Source: Lawsonibacter sp.
GTDB lineage: Bacteria > Bacillota > Clostridia > Oscillospirales > Oscillospiraceae
Assembly (NCBI GenBank): GCA_022801435.1
Contig: JAAWSG010000010.1
Location: 1 to 55,838 of the forward strand
Direction of reading: 5' to 3'
Length of the DNA stretch: 55,838 bases
Numbering within the stretch: the first letter of the stretch is position 1; every line of letters starts with the position of its first letter. The notes beneath the pieces are model-generated. The model made no database searches. It saw only the letters and a program-made list of their open reading frames with translations, and had not been told where the DNA came from. Below, in pieces: positions 33,065 through 41,273 of the stretch. The translations under genes and the position numbers were made by a program.

Positions 33065-34204
33065 GTGTTTGAGATATTGAAGCAAGAGGGGAGAGCCCGC
33101 CGGGGGGTATTTACCTGCGCCCACGGCCGGGTACAGACCCCCGTCTTTATGAATGTAGGCACTCAGGGAGCCATCAAGGGGGCGGTGTCCGCGCTGGATC
33201 TGAAGGAGATCGGCTGTCAGGTGGAGCTGTCCAACACCTACCACCTGCACCTGCGTCCTGGGGACAAGGTGGTGCGGGAGCTGGGAGGGCTCCACAAATT
33301 CATGGGCTGGGAGGGCCCCATGCTCACCGACAGCGGGGGCTTTCAGGTTTTCTCCCTGTCCGGCCTGCGGAAGATCACCGAGGAGGGGGTCACCTTCGCC
33401 TCCCACATCGACGGCCGGCGTATCTTCATGGGGCCGGAGGAGTCCATGGGCATCCAGTCCAACCTGGGCAGCGACATCGCCATGGCCTTTGACGAGTGCA
33501 TCGAAAACCCCGCTCCTTACGACTACGTGGAAAAATCCTGCGCCCGCACCGCCCGCTGGCTGGAGCGGTGTGTGAGGGAGCACCGGCGGCTGAACGCGCT
33601 GCCTGGCTGCGTCAACCCGGAGCAGCTCCTTTTCGGCATCAACCAAGGGGGGACCTACCCGGAGCTTCGGGTGCGCCATATGGAGGAGATCGCCCGCCTG
33701 GACTGTGACGGCTATGCCATCGGCGGCCTGGCGGTGGGGGAGCCCACCCAGGTTATGTACGACATCATTGACGCGGTGGAGCCCCATATGCCGGAAGGAA
33801 AGCCCCGATACTTGATGGGGGTAGGGACCCCCTCCAACATCATCGAGGCGGTGGCCCGGGGGGTGGACTTCTTCGACTGCGTCATGCCCGCCCGAAACGC
33901 CCGCCACGGCAAGCTCTACACCTGGCAGGGGACCATCAACATCAAAAATGAGCGGTACAAGCTGGACCCCCGGCCCATCGACCCACAGTGCCAGTGCCCC
34001 GCCTGCCGGAATTTTTCTCGGGCCTACCTGCGCCACCTGGTGACAGCGGGGGAGATGCTGGCCATGCGGCTGGCGGTGCTCCACAACCTGTATTTCTATA
34101 ACCGCCTGATGGCCCGCATCCGGGACAGTTTGGAAGAGGGGAGCTTTTCCTCCTTACGCCGGACCTGGTCAGGGCTTTTGGACCGGCCCTTGCAGGCGGA
34201 GTAA
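33065..34204 (+). CDS. tgt: tRNA-guanine transglycosylase
   Basis: A 379-residue enzyme that exchanges guanine 34 of GUN-anticodon tRNAs for preQ1. Motifs: MNVGTQGAIKG, LSNTYHLHLRPG, LTDSGGFQVFSLS (active-site aspartate and substrate loop), YAIGGLAVGEP, GVDFFDCVMPARNARHG (nucleophile aspartate), and the zinc site CQCPACRNFSRAYLRHL. GTG start at 33065 is preceded by AAGGAG at seven bases. A longer reading into the MBL gene end lacks support. Confidence 0.96.
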   Translation: MFEILKQEGRARRGVFTCAHGRVQTPVFMNVGTQGAIKGAVSALDLKEIGCQVELSNTYHLHLRPGDKVVRELGGLHKFMGWEGPMLTDSGGFQVFSLSGLRKITEEGVTFASHIDGRRIFMGPEESMGIQSNLGSDIAMAFDECIENPAPYDYVEKSCARTARWLERCVREHRRLNALPGCVNPEQLLFGINQGGTYPELRVRHMEEIARLDCDGYAIGGLAVGEPTQVMYDIIDAVEPHMPEGKPRYLMGVGTPSNIIEAVARGVDFFDCVMPARNARHGKLYTWQGTINIKNERYKLDPRPIDPQCQCPACRNFSRAYLRHLVTAGEMLAMRLAVLHNLYFYNRLMARIRDSLEEGSFSSLRRTWSGLLDRPLQAE

Positions 34205-34222
34205 GAAATTTGGAAAAAGGGC

Positions 34223-34251
34223 TTGTCAATTGGGACAGGATACGATATAAT
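34223..34251 (+). promoter_or_regulatory. Promoter of yajC
   Basis: -35 TTGTCA (34223-34228), 17-base spacer, perfect -10 TATAAT (34246-34251), beginning 18 bases past the tgt stop. Confidence 0.8.
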
Positions 34252-34299
34252 ACATGTCAATGCTCAGGAATGCACTGAAATTTTGGAGGGAACTGTAAT

Positions 34300-34575
34300 A
34301 TGGATATGATGCTCCTTGCCGTTGTGATGGTTGCAATGATGTACTTCTTTATGATCCGCCCGGAGAACAAGCGGAAGAAAGAGGCGCAAAATCTGCGGGA
34401 TTCTCTGTCCGTGGGCGATAATGTAACCAGTATCGGCGGCATCACCGGTACGATCTGCAAGGTGGACGAGAACACCGTGGTGATTGAAACCGGCGCCGAC
34501 CGGGTCCGCATTGAGCTGACCAAGTGGGCGATTAACACCAAAGGCGCAGCTGCCGGTGCGGAGCCTGCGAAATAA
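34300..34575 (+). CDS. yajC: Preprotein translocase subunit YajC
   Basis: A 91-residue protein with one N-terminal transmembrane helix (MLLAVVMVAMMYFFMIRP), the usual RPENKRKKEAQN turn and a soluble SH3-like part (SLSVGDNVTSIGGITGTICK, then DRVRIELTKWAI). YajC associates with SecDF in the membrane; secDF is not in this window. Placement after tgt is the standard order. GGAGGG precedes the ATG. Confidence 0.94.
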   Translation: MDMMLLAVVMVAMMYFFMIRPENKRKKEAQNLRDSLSVGDNVTSIGGITGTICKVDENTVVIETGADRVRIELTKWAINTKGAAAGAEPAK

Positions 34576-34592
34576 AACAGGTATGAACTTGT

Positions 34593-34637
34593 ACCCTCCC
34601 CGCATAGGTTTTACTAAAACCGTGGGGGAGGGTATTA
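34593..34637 (+). promoter_or_regulatory. Hairpin that covers the ribosome-binding site of the next gene
   Basis: TACCCTCCCC (from 34590) pairs with GGGGAGGGTA, and an inner GGTTTTA/TAAAACC extends the stem. The right arm contains the GGGGGAGGG that serves as ribosome-binding site for the ATG at 34640, so the structure may limit its translation. No T-run follows, which argues against a simple terminator. Confidence 0.5.
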
Positions 34638-34639
34638 TT

Positions 34640-35065
34640 ATGAAAAAACGGGACCGGCGGCAGGAGGACCAGGGAGGCGTTCAGTGGCTCAACGCCATGT
34701 GCGAGGTGCTGAAGGGCGGCGTACTGGCCGGTGTGACGGCGATCTTGAGCCTGCTGGCCTGTGCGGTGCTGGTGTCTCTGGGGGTGCTGCCCGTGGGTGG
34801 TATGAAGGGGGCGGTGCTGGCCGTGTGCGTGCTGGGCTCCCTGGTGGGGGGCGCGTACGGCGTGAAAAAGGTGGGGACGCTCCCGCTGCTGGTGGGCCCC
34901 GGGGTGGGGCTGGTGCTCTTTCTGCTGCTGCTGACCGCGGGCCTGCTGGTGTATGACGGCGCTTCAGTAGAGCAGGGGGGAGCGGGTATCCTTCTGGCCT
35001 GCCTGTGCGGCGGCGCCATCCCCGGACTGCTGGGGCGGCGGCCTAAGAAAAAGCGGAGAAGATAG
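34640..35065 (+). CDS. TIGR04086-type small membrane protein
   Basis: A 141-residue protein with four hydrophobic segments and a very basic C-terminus (RRPKKKRRR). The N-terminal soluble part is followed by LKGGVLAGVTAILSLLACAV and further glycine-rich helices; the pattern and the place after yajC match the TIGR04086 family of Clostridia. In many relatives this gene is next to the SCIFF peptide and its maturase; neither is seen here. Function unknown. The ATG at 34640 has GGGGGAGG upstream within a hairpin. Confidence 0.75.
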   Translation: MKKRDRRQEDQGGVQWLNAMCEVLKGGVLAGVTAILSLLACAVLVSLGVLPVGGMKGAVLAVCVLGSLVGGAYGVKKVGTLPLLVGPGVGLVLFLLLLTAGLLVYDGASVEQGGAGILLACLCGGAIPGLLGRRPKKKRRR

Positions 35066-35080
35066 AGAGAAGGGGAGAGA

Positions 35081-35614
35081 GTGGGAAACACGATTGGGAT
35101 CGCGCCCGGCGTCCACAGCCCGGCGGAGCTGCATATGAGCAACGGGGGGACCTGTGTCCTCCTGGATGTGCTCGCCCTCAGCGGTGTCCGCGCAGCACGG
35201 ACACCGCAGGAGAAGCGCCTCATCGTCTGGCTGTCCGAGCACGATCAGAGCCGGTGGGGACTGGGGGCGGTGGGGTTCGACCTGTGCGAGCTGCCCTGGG
35301 ACCCGGGCAGCTTCCAGGCGGACCGGGCGTTTCTTTTGCGGACCATCCAGGGCGCAAAGGAGCGGACCGGGTGGGAACGTCTGGACTACACGCCGGCGGA
35401 GGAGTTGCTGTTCCCCTGGCTGGATCAGCTTTCCGCCCTCCTGACCGGCCTGGACGAATCCCAAATCCAGCCGGGGTGTCTGGAGGAGTGGCTTGCGGAG
35501 TCGGACCCCGGTGATCCGGTGCTGTGCGGGTTTCCCATCTGCCCCATCCACCGCACGCTGCTTACGGTGTTCGGGTGTCACCTCTGCAACAACGGAGCGC
35601 ACGGTCCCGGCTGA
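35081..35614 (+). CDS. Hypothetical protein with C-terminal Cys/His cluster
   Basis: A 177-residue soluble protein that I do not recognise. The N-terminal half is mixed alpha/beta (MGNTIGIAPGVHSPAEL; CVLLDVLALSG), and FDLCELPWDPG sits in the middle. The C-terminus has CGFPICPIHRTLLTVFGCHL and then C, four cysteines and two histidines in about 22 residues, suggesting zinc binding. The GTG start at 35081 follows AGGGGAGAGA. It is 15 bases downstream of the TIGR04086 gene, so likely cotranscribed. Confidence 0.65.
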   Translation: MGNTIGIAPGVHSPAELHMSNGGTCVLLDVLALSGVRAARTPQEKRLIVWLSEHDQSRWGLGAVGFDLCELPWDPGSFQADRAFLLRTIQGAKERTGWERLDYTPAEELLFPWLDQLSALLTGLDESQIQPGCLEEWLAESDPGDPVLCGFPICPIHRTLLTVFGCHLCNNGAHGPG

Positions 35615-35917
35615 ACACGGGAACTGTGCCGCAAGCTGGCATCGGAGGCAAGCCTATACAGAGCGTAATAATACAGATTGTAATCGAATAAGGCCGGCCA
35701 TTCCCCGCCTGCCGCGCCAAAACTTGCCTGCCTTTTGTCGATTTTGAGAGAATCCCCTGTCGGTTCTGGACTTTTCTGGATGCAGAGCCCCGTAAATCCC
35801 GCGTTTTTTGGATACTGTTTTCGTTGTTAACATAAAATTGTTTACATAATTTATTGATAAATCTGACAAAAATTGAGAAAATCACAAAAAACCCTTGCGG
35901 AATGTTTCGACAGACGC
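35615..35917. other. AT-rich intergenic region
   Basis: About 300 bases with no convincing gene. From about 35800 to 35890 the sequence is strongly AT-rich, unlike the rest of the window, and holds GTTAACAT and GTTTACAT near-repeats. On the minus strand TTGTCA with a TGTAAA 17 bases on could be a promoter, but no gene follows it. A 142-codon leftward frame here has no ribosome-binding site or recognisable content. Confidence 0.5.
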
Positions 35918-35923
35918 TATAGT
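35895..35923 (+). promoter_or_regulatory. Promoter upstream of spoIIM
   Basis: -35 TTGCGG (35895-35900), 17-base spacer, -10 TATAGT (35918-35923), about 90 bases before the proposed TTG start. Confidence 0.55.
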
Positions 35924-36012
35924 ATGGATAGTTTCTTTTGCGGGACGATTTTCCCAGGAAAGCCGCGTCTATTGCCGCCCTCCTCCTCATAGGCTGTACT
36001 GAGGTGAGAGCT

Positions 36013-36621
36013 TTGGGAAAAAAGGGACGCGAATTGGACTGGCCCTGGGGCGCGGCGCTGGCGGTGCTGGGACTGTCCTTCCTGCTGGGAGGCTGCGCCG
36101 GCTGTCTGCTGGCCGGTCTGGCCGGAGGGGAGGGCGGGCGGGAACTGAGCGCCTACCTGACCGACTACCTAGCGGCGGTGGACACCATGCCCTCCCCGGG
36201 GCTGTGGACGGTCCTGTGGGAGCAAGGAAAAAGCCTTCTGGCCGCTCTGCTGCTGGGGATGACCGCCCTGGGGGTGTTGGGTCTGCCGCTGCTGTTCGGG
36301 GTGCGGGGCTTTTTCTTCACCTTCTCGGCGGCCTGCTTCTGCCGGGTGTTTGGGGCCGGAGGGGTGTTATCCGGTTTTATTCTCTTTGCCCTGCCCGCCC
36401 TGCTGTGGGCCCCCGCCCTGTTTCTGGCTGGGACCCAGAGCCTGCGCTCCTCCAGGCAGCTTTTGGGGCGGGCGCTGGGGGAGGAGCGCACAGGTCCGGT
36501 GTTCGGCAGGCCGGCCTACTGGTGTACCGCCGGGCTGTGCGCGGGACTGACCCTGGCCGGAGGACTGCTGGAGTACTGGGTGGTCCCCGTACTGCTCCGG
36601 GCGGCAGTACAACACGAATGA
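36013..36621 (+). CDS. spoIIM: Stage II sporulation protein M
   Basis: A 202-residue membrane protein with about five hydrophobic segments: ALAVLGLSFLLGGCAGCLLA, LLAALLLGMTALGVLGLPLL, the conserved GVRGFFFTFSAACFCRVFG stretch, SGFILFALPALLWAPALFLA, and a final helix. Size, topology and the place directly before xerD match SpoIIM, part of the SpoIIDMP peptidoglycan-remodelling complex that drives forespore engulfment. The TTG at 36013 is preceded by GAGGTGA; a GTG at 36004 overlaps that site. Sequence similarity to the family is moderate, so the call leans on context too. Confidence 0.8.
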   Translation: MGKKGRELDWPWGAALAVLGLSFLLGGCAGCLLAGLAGGEGGRELSAYLTDYLAAVDTMPSPGLWTVLWEQGKSLLAALLLGMTALGVLGLPLLFGVRGFFFTFSAACFCRVFGAGGVLSGFILFALPALLWAPALFLAGTQSLRSSRQLLGRALGEERTGPVFGRPAYWCTAGLCAGLTLAGGLLEYWVVPVLLRAAVQHE

Positions 36622-36638
36622 AATGGGAGAGCTGCGGT

Positions 36639-37520
36639 GTGGCTGAGCTTCTGAAAGACTACGAGTCCTATCTGATAACCGAAAAACGTGCCTCCGCCAA
36701 CACGGTCAGCTCCTATCTGCGGGATGTGCAGCAGTTCGCCGCGGCGCTGGAGTGCAAAGGAGTGGAGCTGACCCAGGTGCTGACCCAGGACGTGGTGGAG
36801 TACACCGACGCCCTGATTCGCCGGGGAAAGTCCCCCGCTACCGTGACCCGGTCGGTGGCCTCCATCAAGTCCTTTTACACCTGCCTGGTCTCCTGGGGGG
36901 TGGTGGAGCAGAATCCCGCCAAGGGGGTGGCGACGGCCCGCGTGGAGCGCAAGCTGCCCCAGGTGCTCACGGGACAGGAGGTGGAGCTGTTCCTGGAGCA
37001 GCCCGATTGCTTGGAGCCGAAGGGCTGCCGGGACCGGGCTATGCTGGAGCTGCTGTACGCCACCGGAATCCGGGTCAGCGAGCTGATCGCCCTGGATGTG
37101 GACGACGTGAACCTGCCCAGCGGAATGCTCAAGTGCTTCGGCAAGGGGAAGGAGCGCCTGATCCCCCTGTACCCCGCGGCGGTCCGGGCGCTGAAGGAGT
37201 ATCTGCGTACTGTACGTCCCCAGCTTGTGGACACAGCGGAGGAGACCGCACTCTTTGTCAACATGAACGGGGAGCGCATGAGCCGCCAGGGATTTTGGAA
37301 GATCATCAAGTTTTATCAGGAGAAGGCGGGCATTCAAAAGGAGATTACCCCACACACGCTGCGCCACTCCTTCGCGGCACACCTGCTGGAGAACGGGGCG
37401 GACCTGCGGGCGATCCAGGAGATGCTGGGCCACGCGGATATCTCCTCCACACAGATCTACTCCCGGCTCGTCAGCCAGAGGATCAAGGATGTCTATCAAA
37501 AGGCACACCCCAGGGCCTGA
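36639..37520 (+). CDS. xerD: Site-specific tyrosine recombinase XerD
   Basis: A 293-residue recombinase that resolves chromosome dimers at dif. The N-terminal SAM-like domain has YLITEKRASANTVSSYLRDV. The catalytic domain shows ATGIRVSELIALDVDDV (Arg), HTLRHSFAAHLLENG (His-x-x-Arg) and GHADISSTQIYSR (His and the tyrosine nucleophile). The GTG at 36639 has GGGAGA eight bases before it; an ATG at 36618 overlapping the spoIIM stop is the alternative and adds seven residues. The spoIIM-xerD order is common in Firmicutes. Confidence 0.92.
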   Translation: MAELLKDYESYLITEKRASANTVSSYLRDVQQFAAALECKGVELTQVLTQDVVEYTDALIRRGKSPATVTRSVASIKSFYTCLVSWGVVEQNPAKGVATARVERKLPQVLTGQEVELFLEQPDCLEPKGCRDRAMLELLYATGIRVSELIALDVDDVNLPSGMLKCFGKGKERLIPLYPAAVRALKEYLRTVRPQLVDTAEETALFVNMNGERMSRQGFWKIIKFYQEKAGIQKEITPHTLRHSFAAHLLENGADLRAIQEMLGHADISSTQIYSRLVSQRIKDVYQKAHPRA

Positions 37521-37566
37521 CCGGATCGGCTCCAGGCGCTCCAGCGTACATAGACAGGTACATCCG

Positions 37567-37616
37567 GCGGTCTGAGCAGCAGTTTTTGCTGTGCAGGCCG
37601 CCCTTTTATTCTGTTA
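37567..37616 (+). terminator. Terminator after xerD
   Basis: GGCGGTCTGAGCAGCA pairs with TGCTGTGCAGGCCGCC (mismatches at two positions) and is followed by CTTTT. Confidence 0.75.
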
Positions 37617-37625
37617 TGGTTTCGA

Positions 37626-37654
37626 TTGTATTTTCAGGGCAGATATGGTAAAAT
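37626..37654 (+). promoter_or_regulatory. Promoter of murD
   Basis: -35 TTGTAT (37626-37631), 17-base spacer, -10 TAAAAT (37649-37654), 33 bases before the start codon. Confidence 0.7.
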
Positions 37655-37686
37655 GGGAAAAGAATACAGTGGAAGGAGGACGTGTC

Positions 37687-39090
37687 ATGTCCACCATTCA
37701 GGAATATTTGGAGAGCTTAACCGGCAAGTCCATCGCCGTCATCGGTATGGGGGTAAGCAATACCCCGCTGATCCGGATGCTTCTGCGTGCGGAGCTCAAG
37801 GTCACGGTGTGCGACAAATCCCCCCGGGAGCGGGTGGGAGAGCTGGCGGCCGAGCTGGAGAGTCTGGGGGCGCGGCTCCAGCTGGGAGAGGATTATTTAG
37901 AGAAGCTGTACCGCTTCGACGTGATCTTCCGCACCCCGGGCCTGAGTCCCAACCACCCGGAGCTGGTAAAGGCGGCAGAGCGGGGGAGGACGGTGACCTC
38001 AGAGATGGAGCTGTTTTTCCAGCTGTGCCCCTGTAAGATCATCGGAGTCACCGGCAGCGATGGCAAGACTACCACCACCACCCTCATCAGCGAGTTTCTG
38101 CGGGAGGCGGGCTTCAATGTCTACGTGGGAGGCAACATCGGAAAGCCCCTCCTGCCCGACATCGGCGGAATGGTTCCGGAGGACATCGTGGTGGTGGAGC
38201 TGTCCTCCTTCCAGCTGATGACCATGAGGCGCAGCCCCAATATCTCAGTCTTCACCAACCTGTCCCCCAACCATCTGGACTACCACCACACCATGGAGGA
38301 GTACACCGCCGCCAAGATGAACATCTTTCTCCACCAGAAGGAGGGGGACCGGACGGTGTTCAACTACGACAACGATATCACCCGGGCGCTGTCCCAAAAG
38401 GCTCCGGCGGGGATCTCCTATTTCAGCCGGAAATCCCACCTGGAGGAGCAGGGGGTATACCTTGGGCCCAACTACCCGGAAGGGGAGGCCATCTGGCTCT
38501 CCAACCAGCAGGGCCACCGGCTTGTTCTGCCCCTGTCCGACATCCGGCTCCCCGGGGTTCACAACATCGAAAACTATATGGCCGCCATCGCCGCGGTAGA
38601 CGGGCTGGTCCCAGACAAGCACGTCCAGGCGGTGGCCCAGCGGTTTACCGGGGTGGAGCACCGCATCGAGCTGGTGCGGGAGCTGAACGGGGTCAAATAC
38701 TACAACGACTCCATCGGGACCAGCCCCACCCGGACCATGGCCTGTCTGGACTCCTTTGACCAGAAGCTGATTCTCATCGCCGGCGGCTATGACAAAGGGG
38801 TCCCCTTTACCCAACTCGGGGTGGAGATGGTAAAGAAGGTCAAGACCCTGATCCTCTGCGGCGTCACCGCCCCCGCCATCCGGAACGCTGTGGAGGAGGC
38901 GGAGGGCTATAGGGAGAGCGGGCTGCACCTGGTGGAGACCGAGACCCTGGCCGCCGCCGTTGCCGCCGCTCAGGCCGCCGCCCTGCCGGGAGACGTGGTG
39001 GTGCTCTCCCCGGCCTGCGCCGCCTTCGACCAGTTCAAGAACTTCATGGAGCGGGGCCAGGTCTTCAAGCAGCTGGTCAACGCGCTGTAG
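37687..39090 (+). CDS. murD: UDP-N-acetylmuramoylalanine--D-glutamate ligase
   Basis: A 467-residue Mur ligase that adds D-glutamate to UDP-MurNAc-L-Ala. The N-terminal domain has SIAVIGMGVSNTPLIR and FRTPGLSPNHPEL; the ATP site is IGVTGSDGKTTTTTLISEFL; VVELSSFQLM and FTNLSPNHLDYHHTMEEY follow; VEHRIELVRELNGVKYYNDS and GTSPTRTMA mark the C-terminal domain. GGAGG stands seven to eight bases before the ATG at 37687. The rest of the division and cell-wall cluster is not nearby, so murD appears to stand apart, followed 20 bases on by peptidase genes. Confidence 0.95.
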   Translation: MSTIQEYLESLTGKSIAVIGMGVSNTPLIRMLLRAELKVTVCDKSPRERVGELAAELESLGARLQLGEDYLEKLYRFDVIFRTPGLSPNHPELVKAAERGRTVTSEMELFFQLCPCKIIGVTGSDGKTTTTTLISEFLREAGFNVYVGGNIGKPLLPDIGGMVPEDIVVVELSSFQLMTMRRSPNISVFTNLSPNHLDYHHTMEEYTAAKMNIFLHQKEGDRTVFNYDNDITRALSQKAPAGISYFSRKSHLEEQGVYLGPNYPEGEAIWLSNQQGHRLVLPLSDIRLPGVHNIENYMAAIAAVDGLVPDKHVQAVAQRFTGVEHRIELVRELNGVKYYNDSIGTSPTRTMACLDSFDQKLILIAGGYDKGVPFTQLGVEMVKKVKTLILCGVTAPAIRNAVEEAEGYRESGLHLVETETLAAAVAAAQAAALPGDVVVLSPACAAFDQFKNFMERGQVFKQLVNAL

Positions 39091-39110
39091 ACAGATCAGG
39101 AGGAGATCAT

Positions 39111-40148
39111 TTGAACTACGAAAGAACATTGGGCACGCTGTGCGCCCTGTCCGGACCCAGCGGCTTTGAGGGAGCGGTGGTCCAGGCGGCGGCAGAGCTG
39201 ATGAAGCCGCTGGTGGACGAGGTTTTCTTCACCAGACTGGGCAGCGTGGTGGGGGTGCGCCGGTGCGGCCGGGAAAACGCCCAAAGGCTGCTGCTGGACG
39301 CCCACCTGGACGAGATTGGCTTTCTGGTCACCGGCCACGAGGAGGGGTTTCTCCGCTTCGCCCCTCTGGGCGGGGTGGACCCCCGGATGCTCCCCGACCG
39401 GGAGGTGGTCCTGCTCACTGACCCGCCCATCCATGGGGTGACGGCCTGCCTGCCTCCCCACGTCCAGACGGCGGCGGACATGGACAAAGCTCTGCCCATC
39501 CGGGAGCTGTTTTTCGACGTGGGCCTGTCCCAGGAGGAGGCCCAGCGGCGCATCCCCATCGGGACTCCGGCCACCTACCGGGGAGGCTGCGGGCCGCTGG
39601 GGGCGGATCTTTTCTGTGGAAAGGCCCTGGACGACCGGGCGGGGTTCGCCGTACTGCTGGATGTGCTGGAGCGGCTGCGGGACAAGACGCTGAACCTGGA
39701 CCTGTATGTCCTCGGTTCCACCCAGGAGGAGACCCACGCCTCGGGAGCCATCACCGCCGCCTATGCGCTGGCACCCCAGATGTGTGTGGCGGTGGACGTG
39801 ACCCACGGGGACAGCCCGGACGCCTCCAAGCAGGAGACCTTTCCGCTGGGGGGCGGGCCGGTGATTGGGGTGGGGCCCAACTGCGCCAAGTCCATGTCCG
39901 GCTATCTCAAGGCGCTGGCCAAGCAGCTGGACATGCCCGTTCAGATTGAGGTCCTGGCCGGCCACAGCGGGACCAACGCCTGGCCCATCCAGATCAGCCG
40001 GGAGGGGGTGGCCACCGCCGTGCTGTCCATCCCCCAGCGGTATATGCACACCCCGGTGGAGGTGGTCAGCAGACAGGACCTGGAACAGACCGCCCTGCTG
40101 CTGGCGGGCTTTGTGGAACGTCTGGGGAGGGAGGGAACGCCATGCTGA
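39111..40148 (+). CDS. M42 family aminopeptidase/glutamyl aminopeptidase (copy 1)
   Basis: A 345-residue dinuclear-metal aminopeptidase. Ligands appear in LLLDAHLDEIGFLVTG (His), GKALDDRAGFAVLLDVL (bridging Asp), STQEETHASGAITAA (catalytic Glu pair) and MCVAVDVTHGD, with RYMHTPVEVVSRQDLEQ near the C-terminus. This fits the M42 (FrvX/PepA-like) family, which forms large cytosolic tetrahedral peptidase complexes. TTG start with AGGAGG seven bases upstream. Its end overlaps copy 2 by seven bases. Confidence 0.9.
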   Translation: MNYERTLGTLCALSGPSGFEGAVVQAAAELMKPLVDEVFFTRLGSVVGVRRCGRENAQRLLLDAHLDEIGFLVTGHEEGFLRFAPLGGVDPRMLPDREVVLLTDPPIHGVTACLPPHVQTAADMDKALPIRELFFDVGLSQEEAQRRIPIGTPATYRGGCGPLGADLFCGKALDDRAGFAVLLDVLERLRDKTLNLDLYVLGSTQEETHASGAITAAYALAPQMCVAVDVTHGDSPDASKQETFPLGGGPVIGVGPNCAKSMSGYLKALAKQLDMPVQIEVLAGHSGTNAWPIQISREGVATAVLSIPQRYMHTPVEVVSRQDLEQTALLLAGFVERLGREGTPC

Positions 40149-41200
40149 ATATGTTAAAGGAGCTGTGCCGGCTCAACGGCGTCTCGGGGGACGAGGACGA
40201 GGTGCTGTACGGCATCCTGGACCGGGTCCGCGCCATCCCTCAGCGGCAGGAGGGAGAGATTACCGCCCTGTACAAGGGGGACCCTCTGAGAAATCTGATT
40301 TTTTTGAAAAGAGGAAAAAAATCCACCGGAACCAAGCTGATGCTCTGCGCCCACATGGACGAGGTGGGGATCATTGTCACCCACATCACCGATGAGGGCT
40401 TTCTCAAGTTCGACTTTGTGGGCGGGGTGGACCGGCGGGTAGCCATCGGAAAGCCGGTGGTTATCGGAGAGAAGAAGGTCCCAGGGGTCATTGGGTTGAA
40501 GGCCATCCATCTGGTGGAGCGTGAGGAGGAAAAAAAGGTTCCCAAGACCCAGAGCCTGTATATCGACATCGGCGTCAAGGACAGAGCCGCCGCCGAAGCG
40601 CTGGTGGAGCTGGGGGACTGCGGCGCGTTCATCTGCGAGCCGGAGGAGTTTGGGGACGGCCTGTTCAAGGCCCGGGCCATTGACGACCGTATAGGCTGTG
40701 CCATCATGCTCAAGCTGATGGAGGAGGAGCTGCCTTTGGACGTGGTGTTTGCCTTCACCGCTCAGGAGGAGGTGGGGACCCGGGGGGCCTTTGGCGCGGC
40801 CTTCTCGGTCACGCCGGAGGTGGCCCTGGTACTGGAGACCACCACCGCCGCCGACCTGCCCGGGGTGGAGGAGCACCGCCGGGTGTGCGCCCCGGGCAGA
40901 GGTCCGGTCATCTCCTATATGGACGGCTCCACCATCTACGACCGGGAGCTGTTCGAGACCCTGCGCCGTCTGGCGGAGGAACACCGTATCCCCTGGCAGA
41001 CCAAGGAGTATATCGCCGGAGGGAACGATGCCCGCACCGTTCAGCGTACCAAGGCCGGGGTCCGGGTGGCCGCCATGTCCGCCGCCGTGCGCTGCCTCCA
41101 CGCCCCCGCCAGTGTGGGGAGCATCGCCGACTTTGAAAATATGCTCCAGCTCACCCGCCTGTTTTTGCGTGAAATGGCGGAACAGCTGGAGGAGGAGTAG
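40142..41200 (+). CDS. M42 family aminopeptidase (copy 2)
   Basis: A 352-residue paralogue of the preceding gene. Metal residues: LMLCAHMDEVGIIVTH, KARAIDDRIGCAIMLKL, FAFTAQEEVGTRGAFGAAF, and VALVLETTTAAD where copies 1 and 3 have VDVTHGD or LDVTYTD. HAPASVGSIADFENMLQL closes the fold. It carries a slightly longer insertion around LFKARAIDDR and a Lys-rich segment near KRGKKSTGTK. GGAGGG precedes the ATG. It probably co-assembles or acts in parallel with its neighbours; specificity may differ because the fourth ligand region differs. Confidence 0.9.
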   Translation: MLNMLKELCRLNGVSGDEDEVLYGILDRVRAIPQRQEGEITALYKGDPLRNLIFLKRGKKSTGTKLMLCAHMDEVGIIVTHITDEGFLKFDFVGGVDRRVAIGKPVVIGEKKVPGVIGLKAIHLVEREEEKKVPKTQSLYIDIGVKDRAAAEALVELGDCGAFICEPEEFGDGLFKARAIDDRIGCAIMLKLMEEELPLDVVFAFTAQEEVGTRGAFGAAFSVTPEVALVLETTTAADLPGVEEHRRVCAPGRGPVISYMDGSTIYDRELFETLRRLAEEHRIPWQTKEYIAGGNDARTVQRTKAGVRVAAMSAAVRCLHAPASVGSIADFENMLQLTRLFLREMAEQLEEE

Positions 41201-41273
41201 TAGGGGAGCGCCCAGTGTACGCTGCCTGTTCCAAGCTAGCCCAAATAACATTGAAAGGAAGCGTGTGGTTCAC

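Noticed and set aside
35562-35990. A 142-codon leftward frame between the orphan gene and spoIIM
   Set aside because: No ribosome-binding site, no known content, odd composition, and it overlaps both neighbours.
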